DNA of 13,180 bases from Candidatus Bipolaricaulota bacterium (lineage in GTDB: Bacteria; Bipolaricaulota; Bipolaricaulia; Bipolaricaulales; Bipolaricaulaceae). The position numbers and the translations under genes were made by a program. Below are positions 1-7,366 of the stretch, one piece after another. Below the pieces are notes generated by a model. That model worked only from the letters and a program-made list of their open reading frames with translations, had not been told where the DNA came from and made no database searches. The stretch spans positions 1-13,180 of the forward strand of contig JANXBC010000032.1 of the NCBI GenBank assembly GCA_025060555.1. Direction: 5' to 3'. Position 1 is the stretch's first letter. Every line of letters begins with the position of its first letter.

Positions 1-584
1 CCGGTGGTGCCGGAGGTGAAGTTGATGGTGATGGGGTCGTGCACGGTGAGGGGGACCGGCGGGACCTCCGGGGCCTTCTCGATCTCCTCCTCGAAGGAGA
101 GCCAACCGGGGCGCCGGCCGCCGATGAGGAGGAAGTGCTCTAAGGGGCATTGGCCGCGGGCGGCGTCCACCTCCTCCGCCACGGACACGTGGGCCACCAC
201 CACCCGGGCCCCGGACACCTCGGCCCGGTAGATGATGTCCTTGGCTCGCAGCATGTCCACACAGGGCACGGCCACCGCCCCGGCCTTGAACGTGCCGATC
301 TGGGCGATGAAGGCCTCGGGAAGCCGGGGAAAGATGTGCAGCACGGGGTCGCCCTTCCGCACGCCCAGGCGCATGAGCACGGCCGCGCACCGCGCGGAAA
401 GCTGGGAAAGCTGCTGCCAGGTGAGGGTGCGGCGCTCGCCTGTCTCTGCCTCCCAAAGCACCGCGGGTTGACCGCCCTTACGCTGGGCATGAGCGTCAAT
501 CATGGCTGCGATGTTGTAGGACTCAGGGATATTCCACCGGAAGCCCCTGCGTTCCGCCTCGTACTGCTCGCGGGTGTACGGCAT
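1..584 (-). CDS. Acyl-CoA synthetase (AMP-forming), N-terminal part, cut by window edge
   Basis: Activates a carboxylic acid to an acyl-adenylate and then an acyl-CoA in the cytoplasm. The reverse strand reads from ATG at 584 and stays open to base 1, giving 194 complete codons of a protein normally about 540-570 residues long. The translation begins MPYTREQYEAERRGFRWNIP and ends in NFTSGTT followed by a partial Gly codon, the start of the ANL-superfamily phosphate-binding motif (TSGTTG). The segments RRLTWQQL-type (here RTLTWQQLSQLS), FPRLPEAF and RAKDIIYRAEVSGARVVV look most like medium-chain acyl-CoA synthetases (ACSM/MACS group), but the acyl pocket lies outside the window, so the substrate is unknown. 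A Shine-Dalgarno-like AAGGGGG lies about four bases upstream of the ATG. It is divergent from the gene at 630. Third codon positions are almost all G or C, clearly more than in ruvA or pheT. Confidence 0.9.
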   Translation of the reverse strand, partial: MPYTREQYEAERRGFRWNIPESYNIAAMIDAHAQRKGGQPAVLWEAETGERRTLTWQQLSQLSARCAAVLMRLGVRKGDPVLHIFPRLPEAFIAQIGTFKAGAVAVPCVDMLRAKDIIYRAEVSGARVVVAHVSVAEEVDAARGQCPLEHFLLIGGRRPGWLSFEEEIEKAPEVPPVPLTVHDPITINFTSGTT

Positions 585-621
585 TTAGCCCCCTTTGCTT
601 GTTTTTCCGGGTCCGGCTAGT

Positions 622-651
622 GTTATAGCATGAGCGCGATGTGGCTGGCAA
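622..651 (-). promoter_or_regulatory. Possible sigma-70-type promoter for the acyl-CoA synthetase gene
   Basis: On the minus strand TTGCCA (651-646) and TATAAC (627-622) are separated by 18 bases; each matches five of six consensus bases. Transcription would start near 615, leaving a leader of about 30 bases that contains the ribosome binding site. The -35 element would lie inside the first codons of the divergent gene at 630. On the plus strand only weak elements are visible (TTGTTT 599-604 and TATAGC 624-629, 19 bases apart). Prediction by eye only. Confidence 0.4.
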
Positions 652-1415
652 GCGGGGAGAGCCAGGCGCTAGTAGTCCTCACTCCGGGGGCCGCCAAGCG
701 CCTCATTGCCCGGGGCGTGGCATGCCTTCCGAACGTGAAGCGGGCTAAAGAACACGGGCTGATCGTGGTGGGTTTGGGCACAACCAATGCCTACGTTTTG
801 GAGGAGCTCACTGGGAAGGAGGTGGAAAAAGAGCGATATTGTGCGGGTTATATCAGCAAAGAACTTAGGGTCCTCCCCCCGGAAAAGCGGGAAACCATGA
901 TCGTTTTGGAGCGGGGAGAGCCAAAGAATTTGGCTTGGTCGGAAATCTTGGCACGACTAAGCGCAGGCGATGTGGTCATCAAGGGGGGGAATGCCTTGGA
1001 TCCTGAGGGCACGGTGGGGGTGCTTGTGGCCGGCGAGGACGGTGGAACAGTGGGGAAATTCTATGCCGCCGCCTTGGCCCGCGGCGCGGACATAGTCATC
1101 CCAATCTCGCGTATCAAATCCATCCATACCCCTGTCTCCGAGCTTTGTCAGCGGCTGGGCAAAGGAAAACTTCTCTGGGCAAGCGGCTTTAAAGTCGGCC
1201 TTTTCCCGCTACTTGGGCATGTGGTCACTGAGACGGAGGCGGTCGAGATCTTGTATGGGATCAGCGCGGAGCATGTGGCCTCAAGCGGAGTTGGTCTTGG
1301 TGCGGGAGCGGTAACCCTGCTTCTCTCCGGAAGCAGGGAAAAGGTCGAAACGGCGTTCCGCGAAATCTCCGAGCTCGCGCGCGCCGAACCAGAACTACAT
1401 TGGGAGGAGGAGTGA
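630..1415 (+). CDS. Unrecognised conserved-looking protein, 261 aa
   Basis: I do not recognise this gene. It is a soluble-looking alpha/beta protein without a signal peptide or membrane segment. Glycine-rich turns recur: GLIVVGLGTTNAYVLEEL near residues 43-60, VVIKGGNALDPEGTVGVLV near 115-133, a following GEDGGTVGKF, and SSGVGLGAGAVTLLLSG near 215-231. The GLGTT turn faintly recalls the GLGTGST loop of the RpiA/NagB/CoA-transferase-like fold, which is only a weak hint. The start is uncertain: ATG at 630 has no good ribosome binding site, and ATG at 639 (MWLASGESQ) is equally possible. The gene ends in GTGA, with its TGA overlapping the GTG start of ruvA, so the two are probably translationally coupled. 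It occupies the place where ruvC often sits, but its length and motifs are not those of RuvC. Confidence 0.8.
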   Translation: MSAMWLASGESQALVVLTPGAAKRLIARGVACLPNVKRAKEHGLIVVGLGTTNAYVLEELTGKEVEKERYCAGYISKELRVLPPEKRETMIVLERGEPKNLAWSEILARLSAGDVVIKGGNALDPEGTVGVLVAGEDGGTVGKFYAAALARGADIVIPISRIKSIHTPVSELCQRLGKGKLLWASGFKVGLFPLLGHVVTETEAVEILYGISAEHVASSGVGLGAGAVTLLLSGSREKVETAFREISELARAEPELHWEEE

Positions 1416-1999
1416 TCGATTTTCTCGTTGGGAAAGTAGTGGAGGCTCAAGGGGAAACGGTGATCCTCCTCGTTGGGGGAATTGGGTTCCGCTTGACTGT
1501 GCCCAACCGCACAGTAAGTGTGCTTTCCCCAAATAGCGAGGTAAAGGTTTATACGCACCTCATCCTCGCTGAGGATGAGTTTTCTCTCTACGGTTTTGCC
1601 ACTTCGCAGGAGCGGGAGATGTTTGTGACCCTCCTCTCTGTGCCGCAAGTGGGACCGAGGCTTGCGTTCAAGCTTGTGGCCGCGCTCCCCCCAGCTCAGT
1701 TCGTTTCGGCGATTCGCCGGGGGGACTTATCGGCCTTAGACGAGGTGAAGGGGATCGGCCGCCGCACGGCCCAACGTGTGCTTTTAGAGCTCTCGGAGCG
1801 CGTGCAAAAGTGGGCTCCGGCGGAGGTTTCTCCTGCTACGGAGAAAGAGAAAATCGTGCTTCAAGCCCTAACCTCCAAGGCTTTGGGCTTCAAGCCCGAG
1901 GAGGCGCGGAAAGCTTTGGAACTGGTGCGCGGGGAATGCCCAGACGCGCCGGTGGAAGAGTTGCTGCGCCGCGCTCTTGCCATCCTTGCCGAAAGATGA
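1412..1999 (+). CDS. ruvA: Holliday junction DNA helicase RuvA
   Basis: RuvA binds four-way DNA junctions as a tetramer and loads the RuvB motor for branch migration during recombinational repair. The 195-residue product has the family length (about 190-205). An OB-fold domain covers about residues 1-62, opening IDFLVGKVVE as in other RuvAs. It is followed by tandem helix-hairpin-helix motifs, VPQVGPRLAFKL (77-88) and VKGIGRRTAQRVLLEL (112-127), and a C-terminal three-helix domain (about 147-195) that contacts RuvB. I chose GTG at 1412 because GGAGGAGG lies just upstream and the usual RuvA N terminus (M-I-x-F-L-x-G) begins there; a TTG at 1400 would add four residues that are part of the ribosome binding site. 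It overlaps the preceding gene by four bases (GTGA) and the next by four (ATGA). ruvB and ruvC are not in the window. Confidence 0.96.
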   Translation: MIDFLVGKVVEAQGETVILLVGGIGFRLTVPNRTVSVLSPNSEVKVYTHLILAEDEFSLYGFATSQEREMFVTLLSVPQVGPRLAFKLVAALPPAQFVSAIRRGDLSALDEVKGIGRRTAQRVLLELSERVQKWAPAEVSPATEKEKIVLQALTSKALGFKPEEARKALELVRGECPDAPVEELLRRALAILAER

Positions 2000-2415
2000 T
2001 GCACGCGATCGCCTTTGACATAGGTGAGCGTTGGGTTGGGATTGCTCAGGTGGATGAAACGGGGGTTCTGGCCGTGCCCTACGGAACTTATCAACGCCGA
2101 AACTTCGCTGAAGATGTCCGGGCTCTCGCTGAGCTCTGCAAGAAATTCCGGGCTGAGGCCTTGGTAATTGGCCTTCCTCTCAATATGGACGGAAGCGAAG
2201 GGGGCCAGACACGGAAGGTCAAAGAGTTAGCCCAGGCTGTAGCCCAAGCGACCGGCCTTCCTGTCTTCTACGTGGATGAGAGGTGGACGACAAAGGAGGT
2301 GGAGCGAGCATTGCGCGAGGCCGGGGAGAACCTGCGGAACCAAAGAAGAAAGGTGGATGCGCTTTCCGCCGTCCTCATCCTCCAGGCCTGGCTGGAGAGG
2401 CGACGTGTGGTATAA
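1996..2415 (+). CDS. ruvX: RuvX/YqgF family Holliday-junction-resolvase-like nuclease
   Basis: YqgF/RuvX proteins have an RNase H-like fold. Family members are implicated in 16S rRNA 5'-end maturation and are also described as putative Holliday junction resolvases. The 139-residue product shows the family blocks: AFDIGERWVGIAQVD (residues 6-20, with first catalytic Asp 8), ALVIGLPLNMDGSEGGQ (55-71), YVDERWTTKEVE (92-103; the usual form is DERLTT) and DALSAVLILQAWL (121-133, last acidic residue Asp 121). ATG at 1996 overlaps the ruvA stop as ATGA, indicating coupled translation; the second ATG at 1999 would remove one residue. Being next to ruvA fits either proposed role. No key residue is missing. 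Confidence 0.95.
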   Translation: MMHAIAFDIGERWVGIAQVDETGVLAVPYGTYQRRNFAEDVRALAELCKKFRAEALVIGLPLNMDGSEGGQTRKVKELAQAVAQATGLPVFYVDERWTTKEVERALREAGENLRNQRRKVDALSAVLILQAWLERRRVV

Positions 2416-2420
2416 AACGC

Positions 2421-2428
2421 AAAGGAGG
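2421..2428 (+). promoter_or_regulatory. Strong Shine-Dalgarno that sets the start of the ACT gene
   Basis: AAAGGAGG is a near-perfect complement to the 16S rRNA tail and sits eight bases before GTG at 2437. It overlaps an in-frame GTG at 2428, which therefore cannot be the real start. Confidence 0.8.
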
Positions 2429-2436
2429 TGGTCAAC

Positions 2437-2808
2437 GTGCAGGAGTTCACGTTTTATCTGGGGAACAGGCCGGGTGCCCTCCTGGAGATTGCCGCCGCCT
2501 TGGCCGAGGAGAAGGTGAACATCGAAGCTATTGCCGCCCTCACTGTCTTGGATGAGGCCGTGGTGGCGATGGTCACCGATGCCCCGGACAGGGCCAGAAA
2601 AGTCTTAAAGCGGTTGGGCGTGGATTACGAGGAACGCGAAGCCCTCACGATGAGCCTTCCCCATCAACCAGGCCAATTGGCCACGGTATTGGAGCGGCTG
2701 GCACGGGATGGAATAAACGTGCTTTCCTGCTATTTCTCTGTGGAAAAGAACCAGCTCGTGTTTACCGTGGACGATCTAGCACGGGCGAAGGCCATTTTCC
2801 GCCTGTAG
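2437..2808 (+). CDS. Tandem ACT-domain protein (putative amino-acid-sensing regulator)
   Basis: The 123-residue protein is two ACT domains and nothing else. The first (about 2-65) begins with EFTFYLGNRPGALLEIAAAL, containing the N-R-P-G-A-L turn typical of ligand-binding ACT domains; the second (about 67-123) has LPHQPGQLATVLERLARDGI. ACT domains usually bind amino acids or other small ligands at domain interfaces, and stand-alone proteins of this type are presumed allosteric partners or sensors. The ligand and partner cannot be read from this sequence, and no biosynthetic gene is adjacent. Translation starts at GTG 2437 behind the strong site at 2421-2428. The gene lies 21 bases after ruvX, and its TAG stop directly abuts the next ATG, so it is probably part of the same operon. 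Confidence 0.88.
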   Translation: MQEFTFYLGNRPGALLEIAAALAEEKVNIEAIAALTVLDEAVVAMVTDAPDRARKVLKRLGVDYEEREALTMSLPHQPGQLATVLERLARDGINVLSCYFSVEKNQLVFTVDDLARAKAIFRL

Positions 2809-3552
2809 ATGGGAAAAGCAGAGTTCCGGTTTTACGCGGAGCTCAACGATTTTCTTTGGCCGGAGCTTCGCGGACGCTCCTTCGTTTACGAGTTTTCCAA
2901 CCAACCCACGGTGAAGGACGCCATCGAGGCATTGGGAGTCCCGCACGTGGAGGTGGAGCTGATCATTGCTAACGGGGAGTCCGTGGATTTTTCCTATCGG
3001 CTTTGTGACGGTGATCGCATTGCCGTTTACCCTGTGTTTGAAAGCCTGGATATCACTGAACTTCTGCGTATCCGGCGTGCCCCTTTACGCCAGTTGGCCT
3101 TCGCTTGCGACGCCCATTTGGGAAAGCTCGCCCGGCTCCTACGCCTCTTGGGCTTCGACACCCTGCACAACCCAAAGATCACTGACGCGGAACTCATAAG
3201 TCTTGCGCGCGCAGGGCGGGTCATCCTCACCCGCGATCGTCAGCTCCTCAAACATGGGGAGTTGACCCACGGTTATTGGGTGCGGTCCGTTGTGCCTTTG
3301 GAGCAAGCACAGGAGGTGCTGCGACGCTTTGATCTTTGGGGAAGAATCGCTCCGTTCACCCGGTGCTTGGCCTGCAATGGGCTACTGCAACGCATTTCCA
3401 AAGAGGAGGCTCTTCCGCGGGTACCGCCTAAGGTCCGGGCGTGGTGCGAGGAATTTTTACGCTGTTCTCAATGCCAGCGGATTTTTTGGCCGGGCACACA
3501 TTATCCTAAACTTCAGGATTGGATTCAGCGCATCCTTGGGGAGGGAACTTGA
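2809..3552 (+). CDS. Mut7-C RNase-domain protein with N-terminal ubiquitin-like domain
   Basis: Predicted PIN-like nuclease of the Mut7-C family, 247 residues. Residues 1-80 form a ThiS/MoaD-like beta-grasp domain (EFRFYAELNDFL, then GDRIAVYPVFES) but without a C-terminal di-glycine, so it is not an obvious sulfur carrier. Residues about 96-180 hold the nuclease core: FACDAHLGKLARLLRLLGFD with Asp 101, ITDAELISLA with Asp 126, and RVILTRDRQLL with Asp 143, the expected acidic residues. The C terminus is a zinc ribbon with Cys 186/189 and Cys 219/222. The family has been proposed to act in RNA processing or decay; its substrate is unknown. ATG at 2809 immediately follows the ACT-gene stop, with no clear ribosome binding site, suggesting re-initiation. 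The last 47 bases overlap the 3' end of trmD on the other strand. Confidence 0.92.
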   Translation: MGKAEFRFYAELNDFLWPELRGRSFVYEFSNQPTVKDAIEALGVPHVEVELIIANGESVDFSYRLCDGDRIAVYPVFESLDITELLRIRRAPLRQLAFACDAHLGKLARLLRLLGFDTLHNPKITDAELISLARAGRVILTRDRQLLKHGELTHGYWVRSVVPLEQAQEVLRRFDLWGRIAPFTRCLACNGLLQRISKEEALPRVPPKVRAWCEEFLRCSQCQRIFWPGTHYPKLQDWIQRILGEGT

Positions 3553-4228
3553 GGCCCAAAAGGTCTGGCCGATTGCGCAAGGTTTTCTTCCACGCCTCTT
3601 TTTCCCGCCAGCGCCGGATTCGCTCGTGGTCCCCGGAAAGGAGGACATCTGGGACCGCATGCCCACGGAAGACGCGGGGCCGAGTGTATTGGGGGAAACC
3701 CAATTTTGCCCCGGCGTAGAAGGAATCAGTGGCCACGGAGTCGAAGCGTCCCACCACACCGGGCACCATGCGAGCCGTGGTCTCCACGACGATGGCCGCA
3801 GCTAGCTCACCGCCGGCCAGGACAAAATCGCCGATGGAAAGCTCCACATCGCAGAAGGAAAGGACCCGCTCGTCCACCCCTTCGTAGCGGCCACAGAGGA
3901 TGGTTATTGCGGGCTTGCGGGCCAACCTCTTCGCCCACTCCTGGGTGAAAAGAACCCCTTGTGCGGAAAGGAGGATCACAAAAGGTTTGAATTTCAACTC
4001 ATTTTGTATGGCCTCTACGGCGCGGGCAAAGGGCTCAGGCCGCATGACCATCCCAGCCCCGCCTCCATAGGGCCGATCATCCACCAAACCCTGCGGATCA
4101 CACGAGAAAACGCGCAGATCATGGACATGGATATCGATGAGACCCTTTTCCTGCGCACCAAGGAGGATGCCTTGGGAAAAGAAAGGGCGAAGCATTTCCG
4201 GGAAAATGCTGACTACATCGAATCTCAT
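3506..4228 (-). CDS. trmD: tRNA (guanine-N1)-methyltransferase TrmD
   Basis: TrmD uses S-adenosylmethionine to methylate N1 of G37 in tRNAs, which prevents +1 frameshifting. The 240-residue protein carries the SPOUT trefoil-knot signatures: PYGGGAGMVMRPEP (53-66), LCGRYEGVDERV (111-122), ELSIGDFVLAGGELAA (129-144) and the segment ATDSF with Asp 168, matching the catalytic aspartate. The C-terminal YTRPRVFRGHAVPDVLLSGD (181-200) is typical. E. coli TrmD is about 255 residues, so this is full length. Its ATG (4228) overlaps the stop of the upstream KH-like gene as ATGA. In many bacteria the order is rpsP-rimM-trmD-rplS; here rimM is absent between rpsP and trmD, and no rplS follows because a convergent gene occupies that place. 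Confidence 0.97.
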   Translation of the reverse strand: MRFDVVSIFPEMLRPFFSQGILLGAQEKGLIDIHVHDLRVFSCDPQGLVDDRPYGGGAGMVMRPEPFARAVEAIQNELKFKPFVILLSAQGVLFTQEWAKRLARKPAITILCGRYEGVDERVLSFCDVELSIGDFVLAGGELAAAIVVETTARMVPGVVGRFDSVATDSFYAGAKLGFPQYTRPRVFRGHAVPDVLLSGDHERIRRWREKEAWKKTLRNRPDLLGLKFPPQGCAESNPEV

Positions 4229-4458
4229 CGCCAGTCCACGATGACCTCGTGACCGAGCTTCTTCCCGATGCGCTCAACTACCGAGGCCAACGCTTCTTTA
4301 TCGCGCTCCGAAAGATTCTTTTCATCGGGTCCAGCTACTTCAAAGAAGAGGAAATCCACACCGCCGGAATGCAGGTGCTCGACCCTCGCCTCACCCGGGC
4401 GGCCGACGAGCGCCCTAAGAAGGTACCGACTGAGCTCCAGGAGCACTGGGATGGCCAA
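4225..4458 (-). CDS. KhpA-position small protein with a degenerate KH domain
   Basis: KhpA is a small single-KH RNA-binding protein usually encoded just after rpsP. This 77-residue product has that position, size and pattern: an N-terminal helix LLELSRYLLRALVGRPGEAR (compare the MKELVEYIAKALV-like family start), a beta strand DFLFFEVAG, and a final helix-strand EALASVVERIGKKLGHEVIV. The RNA-binding GxxG loop is not there: the place where GKVIGKKG is expected reads EKNLSERD (about residues 47-54). Start is TTG at 4458, with GAGGAG about four bases ahead; GTG at 4446 would give an N terminus closer to the family (MLLELSRYLL) but has poorer spacing. It overlaps rpsP by 44 bases in another frame, and trmD by four. 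RNA binding cannot be assumed. Confidence 0.72.
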   Translation of the reverse strand: MAIPVLLELSRYLLRALVGRPGEARVEHLHSGGVDFLFFEVAGPDEKNLSERDKEALASVVERIGKKLGHEVIVDWR

Positions 4459-4720
4459 ACCTCTCCTCGTGCCAAAGTTTCATCACCCCGGCACGAGAAA
4501 GGAGCCTTTTTGCGGCTTCTGTGGGCTGGGCCCCTTTCTTTAGCCAGCCCAACGCGCGCTCCACATCCACCGTGAGCTCGTCGGCCTTACTCAACGGATG
4601 GTAGTGCCCGATGACCTGAATCACCGCACCATCGAGTTTTTCCGCCTCGTCCACCACTACGATTCGGTAGCTTGGCTGCTTCTTTTTCCCCACGCGCATG
4701 AGTCGGATCTTTACGGCCAT
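4415..4720 (-). CDS. rpsP: 30S ribosomal protein S16
   Basis: Structural protein of the small ribosomal subunit that helps 16S rRNA fold. The 101-residue product has the family start AVKIRLMRVGKKKQPSYRIV and the typical VIGHYHPLSKADELTVDVER and ALGWLKKGAQPTEAAKRLL blocks. Most bacterial S16 proteins are 75-90 residues; the extra length is a C-terminal tail (GHPSAPGAQSVPS) that exists only because the reading frame runs over the start of the next gene. ATG at 4720 is supported by GAGGTGAT five bases upstream, which overlaps the ffh stop; an upstream in-frame extension to 4765 lies inside ffh and is not needed. Four bases separate it from ffh, so translation is probably coupled. Confidence 0.96.
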   Translation of the reverse strand: MAVKIRLMRVGKKKQPSYRIVVVDEAEKLDGAVIQVIGHYHPLSKADELTVDVERALGWLKKGAQPTEAAKRLLSRAGVMKLWHEERFGHPSAPGAQSVPS

Positions 4721-4724
4721 ACCA

Positions 4725-6017
4725 TCACCTCGGGAACGGGAGCTTTCCTCCCGGCAGTTTTCCACGCTTCAGCCCCTTGAGGAGCTTCTTGGCTTGTTCG
4801 TACTCAGCCAAAAGCCGGTTCACATCTTGAACCGTTGTGCCAGAGCCGCGCGCAATCCTGCGCTTGCGACTGGCTCCGATTATATGGGGGTTACGCCGCT
4901 CCTCAACGGTCATGGATTGAATGATGGCCTTCATCTTCTTGAATTCCCGCTCGATTTCCTCCTCTTCGGGACGCCCAAGTCCGGGAATGCGCGAAAAGAG
5001 TTGTCCCAGGGGCCCGGCATGGCGCATCGCCTCAAGTTGCCCAAGGAAATCCTCCAGGGTAAAAGTCTCTTCGCGAAGGACTTTCTCCGCGCGGGCTGTA
5101 ACCCCAGCCTCTTGCAGTTTCTCCACGAGGCCGGAGAGATCGCCCAGTCCCAGGATGCGGTCAGCCATGCGGTTCGGATCAAACGGCTCCAGATCGTCGG
5201 GCTGTTCCCCAACCCCGACAAACAAAATGGGCAAATTGAGACGGGAGGGAAGGGAAAGGGCAGCCCCACCGCGGGCATCGCCGTCGAGCTTGGTGAGCAC
5301 CATTCCACTTAGGCCAAGGGAAAGGAAAACTTCGCCCATGCGGATTGCCTCTTGCCCAACCAAGGCATCAAGCACAAGGAGAACATCGCTGGGCTTGAGG
5401 GTAGCCATGAGTTCCGCAAGGAATGCGGGAGGGAGGACACCGGGAGGAGTCCCGGGGGTATCCAAGACGACCACATCCACCAGATCTTTTTTCGCTTGGG
5501 TCAGGATTTTGGGCACTTCGCTAAGAGGGTCTTGGTCGGCGGAGGCAAAAGGGATTCCGATACTTTGCGCCAGGGTTGCCAGCTGTTCGGACGCGGCTGG
5601 CCGTTCCGGGTCCGCAGAAATAAGGAGCGGCCTTCTGCCCCGCTTCCTGAGGTGCTGGGCCAGTTTTCCCGCGGTGGTGGTTTTCCCCCCACCAGCTGGT
5701 CCGACCAGCGCCACCACTGCGGGCCGCCCGGACAGGCGCAACTTATGCACCTCACCCCCCATGACCTTGGTCATCTCCTGGCGCACGATGGCCAAAAGAT
5801 GCTGAGCCGGGGAAAGGGACTCCACCAGTTTCTCTCCCGCCGCCCTCGCCCTCACTCGCTCCAATAGCTCGCGCACCACTTCGTGATGAACGTCGGCGGA
5901 GAGCAATACCTCGCGAATTTCCCGCAGCCCTTGCTCGATATCGGCTTGGGTGAGGAGGCCTTTTCCCCGCAGGCGCTGAAAAACCTGAGCTAGCCGCTCC
6001 GTTAAGGACTCAAACAC
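4725..6017 (-). CDS. ffh: Signal recognition particle GTPase Ffh (SRP54), atypical G3 motif
   Basis: Ffh binds signal peptides emerging from ribosomes together with 4.5S/6S RNA and docks with FtsY at the membrane. This 430-residue protein has the N domain (1-95), then the G domain with the P-loop GPAGGGKTTTAGKLA (106-120), ADPERPAASEQL with Asp 136, Arg 139 and Gln 145, G4 LTKLDGDARGGAAL (241-254) and VGVGEQPDDLEPF (267-279). The M domain follows (about 310-430), with IIQSMTVEERRNP and the RNA-binding SRKRRIARGSG (383-393). Two oddities: the nearly invariant DTAGR of G3 reads DTPGT (186-190), followed by a proline-rich segment, and the M domain has only three methionines, a feature also seen in thermophile Ffh. 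The start is GTG at 6017, with AGGA nearby; the gene follows accC after nine bases. Confidence 0.96.
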   Translation of the reverse strand: MFESLTERLAQVFQRLRGKGLLTQADIEQGLREIREVLLSADVHHEVVRELLERVRARAAGEKLVESLSPAQHLLAIVRQEMTKVMGGEVHKLRLSGRPAVVALVGPAGGGKTTTAGKLAQHLRKRGRRPLLISADPERPAASEQLATLAQSIGIPFASADQDPLSEVPKILTQAKKDLVDVVVLDTPGTPPGVLPPAFLAELMATLKPSDVLLVLDALVGQEAIRMGEVFLSLGLSGMVLTKLDGDARGGAALSLPSRLNLPILFVGVGEQPDDLEPFDPNRMADRILGLGDLSGLVEKLQEAGVTARAEKVLREETFTLEDFLGQLEAMRHAGPLGQLFSRIPGLGRPEEEEIEREFKKMKAIIQSMTVEERRNPHIIGASRKRRIARGSGTTVQDVNRLLAEYEQAKKLLKGLKRGKLPGGKLPFPR

Positions 6018-6026
6018 AAAAGGATC

Positions 6027-7364
<1,338 letters not shown>

Positions 7365-7366
7365 CC

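Noticed and set aside
150..620. Plus-strand open frame of 156 codons
   Set aside because: It is antisense to the acyl-CoA synthetase, whose reverse-strand translation has clear family motifs.
1810..1995. An upstream extension of ruvX
   Set aside because: It overlaps the conserved ruvA C-terminal domain in another frame; the RuvX family starts at the ATGA overlap at 1996.
2411..2416. TATAAA as a promoter -10 for the ACT gene
   Set aside because: It includes the ruvX stop codon, the matching -35 position (CTGGCT) is poor, and the start site would fall in the ribosome binding site.
4698..5867. Long open frames on the plus strand opposite ffh
   Set aside because: They are shadows of the well-supported ffh gene; their translations are rich in Arg, Ser and Pro without family motifs, as expected of antisense frames in GC-rich coding DNA.
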